Notes: generated by a model not told the origin, from the letters alone. A DNA stretch of 28,693 nucleotides from Spirogloea muscicola (GCA_009602725.1 WELB01000111.1:82080-110772); one strand, 5' to 3'. Shown: positions 12,401-23,504, counted from the stretch's first letter. Program-made: numbers and translations.

Positions 12401-13047
12401 GGCCCGGCAACTGCGCCACACAGCAGCTCGTCAAGAGGGAGTACGACTTCACTAAGGGCTAAGCGTCTAGCTAGCCACATTCGCTACGTTGAAAGCCAAG
12501 CTACCAATTGGGTTGTGAGCTACGTGAGCCCTGATGGTGATGGCCAGCTACTGCGACGCTTGTTCAGGCCCGGCAACTGCGCCACACAGCAGCACGTCAA
12601 GGGGGAGTACGACTTCACTAAGGGCTCAGCGTCTAGCTAGCCACATTCGCTACGTTGAAAGCCAAGCTACCAATTGGGTTGTGAGCTACGTGAGCCCTGA
12701 TGGTGATGGCCAGCTACTGCGACGCTTGTTCGGTATCTGGGGCTGAGGACGAGGTCCGGCGGCGGACCCGTGAGGTCGCCAGTGAGCAGGAGAAGCGACG
12801 GCCGGATGACCGCAAGCGCGGGGCCGAGGTGGGCCTCGAGGTCCGCAGCGCGAGCCACCGCCGCCGGCGACGCGCCGCCGACGTGAAGGTCCGAGACCTG
12901 GACCCACCACAGGAGGTCCTCGCCGGGGATCGCGCCCCCATCCGCCGCCGCCGCCGCGGACGCCGCCGCCGCCGCCATGGAGATGACTGCAGCGACGACG
13001 GCAGCGCTGCTTGCAGCCAAGTGGGCGCCGCCGCCATGACGCCACAT
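9488..13047 (-). CDS. TMEM62 / At3g03305-like membrane metallophosphoesterase
   Basis: Minus-strand exons: 13047-12768, 12254-12013, 11598-9791, 9695-9488; 845 aa, phases exact. An Ala-rich hydrophobic N-terminus (about 10-35) looks like a signal peptide. The calcineurin-like motifs are VSDLHVGG (D53, H55), LLTGDLT (D91), RGNHDTYG (N137, H138), AHYPL (H242) and SGHLHTKFG (H273, H275). A beta-rich middle is followed by five or six hydrophobic spans in the C-terminal third, beginning at ACRGAFGVLLATTLLPWVLLA (20+ hydrophobic residues) and ending in exon 4 (GWWAVIASPGVAWLPAY). This order matches animal TMEM62 and the plant At3g03305 family, whose substrate is not established. The last intron is less certain: without it the frame runs to a stop at 9640 with a different, less family-like tail. 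Exon 1 is Ala/Gly-rich. Intron 1 carries a tandem repeat. Confidence 0.88.
12330..12731. repeat. 166-bp tandem repeat, 2.4 copies, in an intron
   Basis: Copies span 12330-12495, 12496-12661 and a partial 12662-12731. The period is exactly 166 bases. Copies 1 and 2 differ at about seven positions, and the partial copy matches copy 2 over its whole 70 bases. The array ends 36 bases from the splice donor of exon 1 of the TMEM62-like gene and lies wholly within intron 1. Because 166 is not a multiple of three, it cannot be a repeated protein domain in one frame. Confidence 0.95.
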
Positions 13048-14020
13048 TGAGGCGCCCAGCTCAGTCCTCCATCGCCTGGCCCGGCAGCGATGGGCCTCGG
13101 TAAGAGAGTGAGCTCGGGAGGAAGATGGAGGAGGGAGGGAGCGCGTCGGAGTTGGTGGTGGGCCGCATGCTGCGCTGATGCGGAGCTGGCAGAAGCGGCG
13201 GCCACCGGCGCCTCACTGCTGCCGCAGCCCGTAAGCGGTGGCAGCCGCCATGGCAGCCCGAGTGACAGAGTCTGTGCCTGTGGAGGCAGGGTCTGAACAA
13301 AGCTCACATCACAGCCCACCTTTTAAAAAGGTGGCTCTCCCCCCCTCCCTGGTGGTCCCTCGCCTGAACATTGTATCGGCTTGAATTGGCCTCCATGTCA
13401 TTTCATGCGCCCCGCGCGCTTTCGCCCCCTCACAGCTTCACGTCAACCTTATGGTTGCCGCTGGCACGAGGGATTAGGTGTACGTCGCTTTGCGGAGCGA
13501 GCTGGCTGCTCCGTGTGACGACAGCTTCATGGCAGCAGTCCTCAACGAGAGCTCCAGAGGGCAAGGGTCGCAGGGAGGAATGAATAACCATGGCAGCTGG
13601 CCCGAGGTGACACAGTGCCTCGCATTCATCTCCGCGGGACGATTGGCATCCTGCAGGTCTCGTCTGTCGGATGTCATCTCTCATCATAAACTGCGACACA
13701 GAGTTGCCTCTCTAAGGGCGCCTGCAATCTAGCACAGAGCACGTCAGCTGATGGCAGCATTCTGCATCTGTAAGCACTCAGCATCCATTCTCCGGAAGGC
13801 CGCAGCTCACAGTAAGTAACAGTTGCAGTCACCGGCCCCTGGTGGAGGACGTCGCTGCGTTCTCAAAAAATGTGTAAGAAGCTGTGACCATTTTTTGGCT
13901 GCCACTGCGGTTTAATCCTGCGACTTCCTCATCTGCCAAGGTACTGGTAGCCTGTACAGTAAGTACGGAGAGTATTATACAAGTATGGCAACTCCTAGAC
14001 TGCAAGCTCTCCACTGACAC
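13048..14020. other. Intergenic region upstream of the TMEM62-like gene and downstream of the aminoacylase gene
   Basis: Both neighbours are on the minus strand, so this contains the TMEM62-like promoter/5' leader (GC-rich, 13048-13320) and the aminoacylase 3' end. No exon is recognised. TTTTTAAAAAGG-like sequence near 13320-13332 and a C-run follow, but no clear TATA box was identified. Confidence 0.4.
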
Positions 14021-17000
14021 TTACAGCTCCGTGTGCACGTGCTCCTCCAAAGGTGGGCCCTCGAATTCAGCAAATGCTTGAATGATTGCCTTGTATATGC
14101 CAATGCCCTCCAGGAATACGTGCTCGTTGAGGAACTGCAGGACAAAACGACAGATATTTAGCTGGGCCAGGGAAGGTTGTCTATAAGCATCTGCGTTATA
14201 GGCCTTGGTGTAAGCTAACTAGTATGGCATACTCCAGTGCAGGACCTTATTGCGGCCACGCAGGAGCACAGGCGCTGCTAAAAATGGCAAGAGCGCAGTT
14301 GCGACCACAGCTTGTACGTGCCAATCATCTATGGCCGCAACAACATGGCGGCCTGCCCAGCACAGCACTGGCCAGCGCAACAGCTTTCCCAATGAGGCTG
14401 GCGTGAGCCGCTCAATCAGGGCACTTTATTTCCCCAATCTGAGACCGGCTCGTGGGGAGGAGAAGGGAGAACTTAGGAAGCTCCAGCACATGCGATACAA
14501 GTCACACAGGAGGGAGGGCTGACATTGTGGCAGGACTTTCCTAGCAGCCAGGCGAGACAATCATGGCATACAGTTCTCAGCGATGCCATAGTAAGCACAG
14601 GCAGGACCTGCAAGGAGGGTGAGGAGGGGCGGTGGTTGGAGGTTGTATCGGAGGGATCCGCAAACAATCAGCACCTCATTGTGGTCATGGAGGAGGACGG
14701 GCGTGCGCCGCATGGGCGAGAAGCCCACGGCCGGCGTGCCGAGGTAGCGCAAGTAGCGGGAGTCGGTTGCAGCTGGGAAGATCTCAGGCTCCGCCACCCC
14801 GGCGCCGGCCCTCGAGACGGCACCCATGCATAGGCCCCACCAGGGGTCGCTACCATTGCGAAGTGTCAGCTGTGGCCGCCCATTCTTATCAAGCGTCCCC
14901 ACTTTCTGCTTGAACTGGCAGAGGGTGCAGGAGGGCGCAGCATCAGAGTTGGCAACGTACTCCTTCAGCACAAAGCTCCCCAACATTGAGATGACCTTCG
15001 AGAGCTAGGCTTGCCTACTTGGGGATAGATTTAAGATATGGAATTTTATCCAGGGGTCTCACAGCTGGTGCTTCAGGAACACACACTCTGGCACTCTTGG
15101 ATCCACACGTAGGCGCTTCGCTTTCCTTGATTGACAATGTGTGTGGGTGTCTAAAATTCAGTTCAGCTAAGGTTCAGATTAACGAGTGGATTGTAGGCCA
15201 GTGAATGAGAGAAGCAGTTACGACAAATGACCAGCCGAGTACATGCCGAGGACATGATTGCACGATGCCAGGGCCAGGATGGTAAGGGACATTGCCATCA
15301 CCGTGTATGTCATGTTCCGGGACGTGGGCGCCCACTCCTCAGCGATGCGCCGCTCCATAGCTGCCATGTCCGCCATTGGTGGCAGCCGCATGTCAAACCC
15401 GGCCTCTGCCTCTGACGGCTGCAGATTCATGACAAAGCCCTGCGACACCCATTCCCTCCTGCAGCATCAGTCAGGTGCCTCAGAAGATGGGGCCTCCTGT
15501 CCAAAGCTGCAAAGGCTGCCTGATCCAGACCAATAACCTCGGCACCGTTGAAGACTTCCTGCCTGGCCGCACCGTTGGTGTGGGATGGCCGGCCTTGAGG
15601 AACACAGGGTTGACGCTGACAACCTCGCCCTCCGCTGCCATGCCTGCCTTGACGAGGTCGAACTGCGACGAGCGGTAGCGCATGACCACCTCCACGCTCT
15701 TGAGCAGGTTCTCCATTGCGCTGCCGTCAAACGCCTTGGAGCCGTGCGCCGGCTGCCCTGCAGCCTTGATGACGAGCCACCACGGTGATCGCTCGCCGTA
15801 GAAGATCCTGAAGGGGATACCAACAGCAGGGCGAGACGGAAAGACTGAGGACAACGAGCTTAGGCGACACTCGCCATCTTCTTAGTACAAGGCCCTTGAC
15901 CTCAACCCTCAGCCTAACGACGCAGCCTATACTGCAAACAAGCGCCAAGAAGGTCAGCCCTTACTGGAACCAAGTAATGGCTTGTAGCATCACGGCCAGG
16001 AACCTACAAGATTACAGTCGGAAAAGAAGAAGGTCCTACTAATTGCTACCTGCCGCTACTACTATCTCATGCCCTTCACTGTGTAATGGTCTTGGAAGAT
16101 TTGGGATAATAATAGCAGTTTGCATACCAGTATGCATCATTCAGAGGCAGTGGAGCTAGCCGCAAGTCTTCTAAATAGGAAGTGAACAAAACACCAATTG
16201 TCTGGACCCTGACGGGCTAATCACTACTACAACCCTAGCCATTAAGCCTAACCAACACACTCTAGATTCTTGAATCCTTTCACGCCGTAAGCAGATGAGA
16301 GATTCGACCTTGGGCTGCCAGGAGATGCACCTGTAGCTGTCCGTAGGCGACGCGAGGCCTTCATCCAACAGCACACCAACATTGATGTCCCTGAACCTCG
16401 CCGACTCCACAAGCTTGCCCATGCCATCGACGCCTCCAATCTCCTCGTCGGGTACGAAGCTGACGTGCACGGAGCGGCGCGGCACGAACCCCTCCACCTT
16501 GAGCGCCCTGATGGCCTCAAGATACTGCCAATGATGACCGCAAGCAGTGGCGGCAGCGGCCCTGAGAAAGGCAGGAGGGCCATGATGCTCTGACTACGCA
16601 GCAGGGACCTCACAAGCGCAGGCTGCCCAACACAGACAGCCAGGTCTTTACTTGCACCTGCATGCCGACGCACTTCATGTCCTGTGAGCCGCGCGCGTAG
16701 ATGTTGCCAGCGCCGTCCTTGGCTGCGCCAAAGGGGTCGTACTCCCACTTGCCCTCCTCAGCTGGCACGACGTCCATGTGCGAGTTGAGGAGCACTGATG
16801 GGAGGCCCTTCTCCAAGCCCTGCAGGAAACCCAGCAGCCGATGGGGTTAGCGTTTAGGTTAAGTTTTTAGGGCTTAGGTTTTAGGTGTTCGGACTTAGGC
16901 TATGAGGGTTTAGGGGTTAAGGTTTAGGTTTTGGTGCCGCCAACTTAAGACCAATCTCAGCTTCTTTAGAGCTCCCTCGTTTGGGGGGGGAGGAAAGTCG

Positions 17001-17795
17001 AGGTGCTATGACAGGAGCCAAAGATGCAGTTCATCTTCACATCGAGATCCGGCAACTTACGGTAAATCATGCGATTACAATTCGTTTGCGTTCACATCAG
17101 GAGAAGATCGGACTGATCCTCGTCAAAGAGTATTAAGATGGCATTCCAGTCCAAGTTCTGAGGTAGCGTAACTATTAGTTATCTGATTGACCATAATTTG
17201 CAGAAATGAGTGTGCCATTTCAGCCTGTAATGCGAGGCTCATGGCGCGGGGGCGCACTTCCCACGTGAGTAGCACGACGGGCTTCCCCGGCACCAGCTCC
17301 AGCACCTCGGCGCCAAGGCCGACCTCCGCCCCCTGCTCCCCCCAGCGCCACAGCCCGCCGAGCTGCAGCGTTAAGCTGGACGGATTGCGTTCTCGGCACG
17401 GCCTCACCCACGGCCGACCGCAGAATCGCCATTGTCGTCGCCGTCACGCTGCAACTAGAGGAGGCCCAGAGGCTTCGTGGTGCGCACAACAGTGGCGGCG
17501 GCAATGGCGGCGGCGGCTTGGCCTCGCTGCCAGCCGTCGCCAGGACCGCCCAGAGCGGCCATGGCCAGGCTACCTGCTTGAGCAGGAACTCGGCCGCCGG
17601 GCCGTAGTCCGGGTCCGGGTGCACCGTAGGGATGCGCAGGTACGCGCGGAAGCGCTCGACCGCCGTTGCCGCCTCCGCCGCCGCGGCGCCGCCACCGCCG
17701 GCGGCGGCGACAGAGAAGGAGGCGCTGCCGAGGAGCAGCAGGGCCGCCATCGCCATTGCCGCCGCCGCCGCCGCCGCCGCCGCGGCGGGCGACAT
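14021..17795 (-). CDS. Aminoacylase-1-like M20 family metallopeptidase
   Basis: Minus-strand exons: 17795-17574, 17362-17258, 16819-16658, 16524-16331, 15807-15573, 15439-15302, 14914-14675, 14134-14021; 469 aa, all GT-AG and in phase. The family landmarks are AVERFRAYLRIPTVHPDPDYG, PGKPVVLLTWE, LLNSHMDVVP (zinc H123, D125), ARGSQDMKCVGMQ (D156), SFVPDEEIGG (E190/E191, catalytic base and zinc ligand), RSPWWLVIKAAGQPAHGSK (dimerisation domain), GFVMNLQPSEAEAGFDMRLPP, EPEIFPAATDSRYLR and TPVLLHDHNE (His near 428-430). All zinc and catalytic positions of aminoacylase-1 are present and the length is near the usual 400-440 plus an N-terminal extension. Known relatives hydrolyse N-acyl-L-amino acids. 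The N-terminus is an Ala run followed by MAMAALLLLGSASFSVAA, a likely signal peptide, so secretory or ER location is inferred. The gene is divergent from KNOX. Confidence 0.95.
16843..16934. repeat. Degenerate interstitial telomere-like repeat in intron 2 of the aminoacylase gene
   Basis: About 90 bases of TTTAGG, TTTTAGGG, GGGTTTAGGGG and related words, G-rich strand on top. The island is wholly intronic (intron 17257-16820 on the minus strand) and is the longest of the four in the window. Confidence 0.75.
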
Positions 17796-18296
17796 GGACG
17801 CTCGGGGAGGGGCGCGGTATAGGATTTGTGGGGCGTCGTTGTCGAGGAGATTGCGAGCCGGTCCAGGAGCTCACGCGACGACCATGTTGGGTGAACTTTG
17901 TGCTACAAGTACTGGATGCAGCTACAAAGTGGGATGGGCTGTCGTTGGCGCACGCTCGGATTCCACATGAGCAAGGAGCTGTCACTTAGAGCAAGCTTGG
18001 TATCGATTTGGCATTGGGAGAGGCGCTTGTCGGTTATTTGGCACGCGCATGGCGCGGGCCCCCCCGATCGGGCATTCCCCCTCCCCCCCCCCCCGCCGCG
18101 GGCGGTTGCAGGCCAATCAGGGCCGCCACGGCCGGGCTTGGGCCTTCTTGGCGCGGCCATCGCCCGAGCTCGGGAAGAGCTGCAGCTCTGGGGGGATTCG
18201 GCGGCGGCGGGTCGCGCCGCCTCTCTGTGACGACGGGGGGGACGTGGGAGTCTCGGCGGCGAGTCAGGCGGGAGTCGGGGGTTTTTTTTTTTTTTT

Positions 18297-18491
18297 NNNN
18301 NNNNNNNNNNNNNNNNNNNNNNNNNNNNNNNNNNNNNNNNNNNNNNNNNNNNNNNNNNNNNNNNNNNNNNNNNNNNNNNNNNNNNNNNNNNNNNNNNNNN
18401 NNNNNNNNNNNNNNNNNNNNNNNNNNNNNNNNNNNNNNNNNNNNNNNNNNNNNNNNNNNNNNNNNNNNNNNNNNNNNNNNNNNNNNNNNNN
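18297..18491. other. Assembly gap (195 N)
   Basis: 195 consecutive N, preceded by T(14) at 18283-18296 and followed by G(11) at 18492-18502. Reads from both sides seem to have stalled in homopolymers, so the flanking runs themselves may be wrong. Any frame drawn across it is meaningless. Confidence 0.99.
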
Positions 18492-18734
18492 GGGGGGGGG
18501 GGCAGAGATGCATACGGAGGGGGAGTGCGGCGGGGAAGTCATGGGGCGACCGTCCGGAGCGGGTCACGGGCGGCCGGCTTGCCAGCGGCCCCGGAGGGCC
18601 GCCTGTCACATCGCCACCCACCTCCGCCTCCCTCCTCCCTCCCTCCTCCTCTCCCTCCTCCCCCCCTCCTCCGCAGCCCCACAGATAGCTGGGCGCCAAG
18701 CGGGCTGCCCGAGCACAGGTGGTAGGCGCCCAGG

Positions 18735-18983
18735 ATGGCAGCCCAGCTCGGCACAAGCTGCAGCCAGCAGAAGCGGCCGCCTGCACCGCCGCCGAGACTG
18801 CCAGCCGCTGCGGCGGCGGCGGCGGCGGCGAGCTTCCATGGCTGCGCGAGAGCCGAGGCATCGGCGGAGCAGCAGGGCCGTCAAGGTGCCAGATTTGAGC
18901 TGCTCCGACGAGCTCCGGCAGCGGCGTCGAGCATAGCCATGGCAGTCGCAGCCATGGCCGCTATCGCCGGCGCACAGAGCTAG
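18735..18983 (+). promoter_or_regulatory. Possible upstream ORF abutting the KNOX start codon
   Basis: An ATG at 18735 opens an 82-codon Ala-rich frame whose TAG (18981-18983) touches the KNOX ATG at 18984. If it is transcribed in the KNOX leader, it would hinder initiation and make KNOX translation depend on leaky scanning or reinitiation. Alternatively, the transcript starts further downstream or an intron removes it. Confidence 0.3.
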
Positions 18984-21717
18984 ATGGGCGCTGCCGGCGG
19001 CTGCAGGCAGGCAGAGGCGCCGCCAGACGGCCTGGCAGCTGCCATATCCGAAGGCCGCTCCTTGGCCGCCGCCGCCGGCAGCTGTGGCGGCCATGGCGAC
19101 GCCCTCGACCTCTTCGGCGGCCTGCAGCAGCTCGAGCCGGCGCCGCCGCCGCCGCCGCCACCGCTGGTCATCAGCCACTTGCCGCCGCGGCAGGCGCCGC
19201 CGGCGGTGCTCACCGCCAATCTCATGCCTTCATCGCCACCCCACGTCGAGGCCAGTAACGGCGGCGGCGGCGGTGGAGGCGGCTTCACCGGCTTCTCCTT
19301 GTTGTTACCACTGGACGCTGATCCTGGAGGGACCTCCATGGCCGCCGCTGCCCACAGCTCCGACTGCGGCCCCGAGCAAGCGTACCTCTTCGCCTGCGTG
19401 CAGGCAGTGATCCAACAGAGCCTGGTGGAGTCCGCGACGGCGCCGTCGCTGGCTGACCAAGCTTCGGCAGGCGAGAGCCGGCTGCCGGCCTTCCACGCGC
19501 AAGCCGCAGCAGCAGCAGCTGCGCCAGAGGAGCTCTGGCATCTGAACGGCGCCACTGCGATGGGCCTGGCTGCCGCCTGTCACTGCGACGCCGAGGTGGG
19601 CAGCCGTGTACACGCCTCGGCGCCGCTAAGCTTTTTAGAAAACATCACAAAATTGAAATGTTATCAGTATTATCAGTCTGATCAGTGTTCATTATTATTC
19701 AGTATTCATTCAGCATTTCTTCAGTAACTTCGTTCCGAAGATGCACAACAAAGGAGCAATTAGTCCTTCTGGACAACAAGTTGGCAGCTTGCACGATCCG
19801 CTGCCGTGGTTGAAGGCGGCGCTATTGCTAACGTCGCTGCAGGTGCCGGCGGACGTCCATGGCCAGCTCCTGCCCTTGGGGGCGTTCGGCCCGTACCACG
19901 TGCCGCGGGAGCTGCCGCAGCCGCCTCCGGCTCCATCTCCATCGCCATCAGCAGCAGCAAGCGCGGCTGCTTGCAAGACCCACGTTGCCAATCCTGCAAC
20001 CCCGGCTTCGCAGACGGCCGTGTCAACTGGGAGCAGCCGCCTGGAGGCGGACGCCACACCGGCGGCAACATTGGCACGCGACCGGGATGCTGTCCTTGCG
20101 CACCCGCGCTACCGCCGCCTCGTGCAGGCGCATGTTGAGTGCCTCAAGGTGCAACCATTGGCGGCCAGCTTGCTTTCCTTCGTTTTCTGACATCCACGGG
20201 ATGTGATTGTGGTCCAGAAGGGGAGTATTACGAACAGTGGTTGTACTTAACCCAAGCAACACAACAAAGAATGTTCTTACATTACTCACTTTCACTTGGC
20301 CTAACAAGCTAACAAGCTAGCTCAGACTTGGTACACCAGTCGTGGATTGTCTGTCTTGGACAGACGATGGTTTGCTAGCTAAATATTATGCCTGCAGTTG
20401 CTGACGCTGCTGGCTGCTGGCGGCCGAGGGCCAGGTGGGCGCCGACCCGGAGGAAGCGGAGCAGCTGGAGGATGCGCGCAAGCGGCTGGTCAAGTTCCGG
20501 GCACGCGAGGGCGCGCTGAGTGTCAACCCAGCTCTTGACAAGTTCATGGTGCGCATGACCGCCGTGCTGTATAACCTCTAACCTCCCTCTTAGCACTTAC
20601 GTTGTCAACCAAATTATTCAACTTGTTGTGTACAGAGCGATATAACTAGTAGTAATTAAACCCATGGTGCAGATGCTATGATACGTGTCAAACGTCCTCC
20701 AGGGCCGAAGCAAGCCTGTTCCTACGCTAACTTACTGTCGCTTCAACTTGACTAACAAGTTGATATGGTGAGACAGGACTCATATATCCAGATGCTCGGC
20801 GACTACAAGGCAGAGCTGGAGCGGCCTTTTCGCGAGGCGCGCCTCTTCTGCAAGGACTTTGAGCACCGCCTCGGGCGCCTCTCGCGCTCCCTCGGCTCGC
20901 ACTACTCCCACACCCCGCGCCAGGGTTAGTTACAAGCACTGTAACTGGACAGCCTTCCTGGTAGGCCCCCAGATGCGAGAAAACACAGTCTATCCTCTGC
21001 ACTGGTCTCTGACTGCACTGCCTTTGCTCTGAAAAACGTCCATATTACTGGGATGACTGCCTGCAGTCGTGGGGGCGGCCTCGGCTAGCAAGGAGCAGTG
21101 GCGGGCCAGCAGCGGAGGCTTCGCTGAGGCAAGTGGCAGCGGCGGCGGCGTGAGCGGTGATGAGGGGGAGGTCGGGGACGAGGACGTGGAGGTTGACCCG
21201 GCGATGGAGGACGCAGAGCTGCGAGAGCAGCTCAAACGCAAGTATCGCCCGTTCCTCGGCAGCCTCAAGGCTGAGTTCCTGAAGAAGCGGAAGAAAGGCA
21301 AGCTGCCGCGCGAGGCCACGGCAGCGCTGCTGGCCTGGTGGAGTGACCACATTCACTGGCCCTACCCCACGGTAAACCAGCTTTTGGCCACTACTGTAGT
21401 AGCCACCTTCCTGATGTTTTGATGAAGGCAAGGAGCTCCAGTCATCAACGGAATTGCTAATACTAATGTTTGCACTTATGGCCCAATGCGCCACGCGCTT
21501 GCAGGAGCCGGAGAAGACACGGCTGGCGGAGCTCACCGCACTTGACCCAAAGCAGATCAACAACTGGTTCATCAACCAGCGCAAGCGGCACTGGCACAAT
21601 GCAGAAGGCGAGGGAGGCAACGTCGGCGGCGGTGCCAGCGCCCCTGCCGGCGCCAGTGGCGTAAATGACACAGTCAGACTCAATCGCAGCAAGTCTAGCA
21701 GCCCGACACCTTCTTGA
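18984..21717 (+). CDS. KNOX-type TALE homeodomain transcription factor
   Basis: Exons: 18984-19595, 19843-20148, 20435-20548, 20777-20924, 21067-21371, 21505-21717; 565 aa, all phases exact. A long Ala/Gly/Pro-rich N-terminus (1-275) precedes KNOX1 (about 281-330: [25 protein letters not shown]). KNOX2 follows (about 337-380: [26 protein letters not shown]), then an acidic linker, ELK (about 444-465: [21 protein letters not shown]) and a TALE homeodomain (about 466-525). The homeodomain has the PYP loop extension and [10 protein letters not shown], including the DNA-contacting Asn. An intron splits the homeodomain after WPYPT, a position I recall as typical of plant KNOX genes. KNOX proteins heterodimerise with BELL proteins and act in the nucleus; in green algae and bryophytes they control the diploid programme. 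The exon 3 acceptor at 20434 was chosen because it gives the uninterrupted KNOX1 core. TGTAA lies 31 bases after the stop. Confidence 0.95.
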
Positions 21718-21747
21718 TAGAAGGCTTGCATATGCGTTTGCACTTGT

Positions 21748-21752
21748 TGTAA
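21748..21752 (+). terminator. Candidate green-algal poly(A) signal TGTAA for KNOX
   Basis: TTGTTGTAATGC lies 31 bases after the KNOX stop. TGTAA is the usual poly(A) signal of chlorophyte algae. Only 258 bases separate the stops of KNOX and the convergent GST, so a short 3' end is expected. Confidence 0.4.
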
Positions 21753-21975
21753 TGCTTGACAAAGATTCCCTTGTAAGACATTGTGCAGGACCAGCTAGAT
21801 TAATAGTAGACACATTTTGAGGGGGGTTTAAAATTAATTTTTTCACGGCGGTAAGGGGGGGTGGTGTGCACAAGAGTGTGCCAGACCATCCAAGTCAGTG
21901 GCAACAATGCTGATTCAATTGTTTCCTTCCTTGCTGATACTGCCTCACGATGTGTAGTTGAGAGCATCTGCTCAA

Positions 21976-23504
21976 TCACAAATCAGCTAGGGCGTCCTGG
22001 TTGGGGGACTCCTTCCAGTGCGGCGGCCACGTCCTTTGGACAGAGTCTCGCTGCTCAATGTTCTTGTAGTACCTGCCACAGCCACCCAAAGCACACCCCG
22101 AAGTAGTGCAGCACGCAGTTATCTCAAGTCCACAGCTCAGAACGTGCCCGGCTAGTGCGTGCTTGATCACTGCTGATTACAGAGATTCACCTGGCCTGCA
22201 GCAATGCATGATTGCAGCATTTTGAGCCGGCCATGTCTGATACGGGTGCTCACTTGCCCAGGTTGGGGTAGTTCCGCTCTAATTGCAAGCCAAAACGTAC
22301 TGATGAGGCCAGGAACGGAAAGAGGAACACGTCTGCAAGCGTGAACGAGTCCCCAGCCACATACTCCTTGCCCTGTCCGCACCACCACGAACAGACTTGC
22401 AATGTCAACGATGTCATCACAATGTATTATGCCTAAGGTATTAGAGGCGTAAAGCAGCGGGAGGTTGGCGTCCTTAACGCACATCGAGGTACTTTTCCCA
22501 TATTGAGAGTTCGTCCGCAAGTGCATCCTTCTTCTCCAGCCACGACGGCTCTTCCTGGCTCTTGGGATTGCTTTTAATCGCAGACCATTGTCGGAAGGTC
22601 GCCCCTGCGTGCCGTTGCACAATCAGGCCAGTCAAATGAAGCCATGGACGGCCATCTTCAAAAACTTGTATCCTGCTCAGCCAGTATACATCTCAGCCAT
22701 CCCTAAATGGCTTTTAAGAGAGGCTGCATTGCAGCGCGCGTCAGAGAGCCGCAGCTTAGTGACGGGGAGTGCTCACTCATCGTGTCCCCGAGTACGGTCG
22801 ACTCCCAGAGGCGCTGCAGCACGAGTGCTTGCAGCTTGATGTCGTCCGGCATCAGCTTTGGTCCTCTGCAGTATGGGCCGCACACGAGTGGCGGTCAGTT
22901 GAGGCCGTGCTAGCATGTAGAGTTCCAGCACTGCAACCACAGTTTTGGTGGCACGCTCTGTCAAAGTCGCAGCCCCAGGCAGGACTGGCGCCGATCGCTC
23001 ACTGGTCGGGATACGCGGCCTCGAGGTACTGGCATGCTGCCCCCGAGTCATTGACGGCCACATCTTCATCCAGGAACGCCGGCACCTGCGGCATTGACGC
23101 CGCCATTCGAGTTGGTCAGCTTCGCGAGACAAGACCCAACTCAGCGCTTGCCCAGCTCGGCAGGCGCAAGTGGCAGTGTTCGATGATGCCTCGTGTGACT
23201 TCACTCGGAGCTCATGCCTGGCCGCGGGGGTTGATGGCGAGTACGGCCTCGGACTTGTGCTCCTTGTTGGCGAAGCTGCGACGAGGTGGACAGAGCCGCA
23301 CGTCAGTCCGTCAAGTCGGGACCAAGCAACTCTGACATGGGTCTCGGACCTGGGCCTTGCAGCTGCCGCTACGGCGGCGGCGGCAGTGGTGAGTGTGTGG
23401 GACCTGATGCAGATGGACTCGTAGTCGAGGCCCTTCTCCTCGAGCGTGATCTGGAGGCGCCAGCAGTAGAAGCTGCCAGAGCCCCAGTAGAGCTTGCGCC
23501 CCAT
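21976..23504 (-). CDS. Glutathione S-transferase, Rho-class-like
   Basis: Minus-strand exons: 23504-23404, 23275-23218, 23085-23003, 22865-22777, 22604-22483, 22372-22254, 22072-21976; 222 aa, the normal cytosolic GST length. The thioredoxin-fold N-domain has LYWGSGSFYCWRLQITLEEK (the active-site loop lies here), SFANKEHKSEAVLAINPRGQ, the cis-Pro QVPAF and the glutathione-contacting NDSGA. The all-helical C-domain has ELSIWEKYLD, YVAGDSFTLADVFLFPF (N-capping box) and ends RTWPPHWKESP. The LYWGSGSxxCWR start and the TWPPHWKESP end recall Rho-class GSTs of fish and algae. The usual PP of SPPCWR is FY here. Role: glutathione conjugation or peroxide reduction in the cytosol; substrate unknown. 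Intron 2 starts with GC instead of GT. The start is the ATG directly before the conserved strand. An HSE-like array lies about 390 bases upstream. Confidence 0.93.

Larger units (their letters stand above)
17796..18983. promoter_or_regulatory. Divergent upstream region shared by the aminoacylase and KNOX genes
   Basis: About 1.2 kb separates the two start codons, which face away from each other. It is very GC-rich, with C and G homopolymers and (CCG/CGG) runs, and is broken by the assembly gap. It should hold both promoters and 5' leaders. No specific element is confidently recognised, and part of it is unread. Confidence 0.5.

Noticed and set aside
12368-12746. Repeated plus-strand open frames with near-identical peptides
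   Set aside because: They are the 166-bp tandem repeat read three times; the period is not a multiple of three and the region is intronic on the other strand.
18034-18936. Long open frames on both strands spanning the N gap
   Set aside because: They exist only because N is read as open; flanking parts are low-complexity.
20398-20434. Splice acceptor at 20397 for KNOX exon 3
   Set aside because: It gives a wrong frame through KNOX1; the acceptor at 20434 restores the conserved CLK|VGADPEE core in phase.
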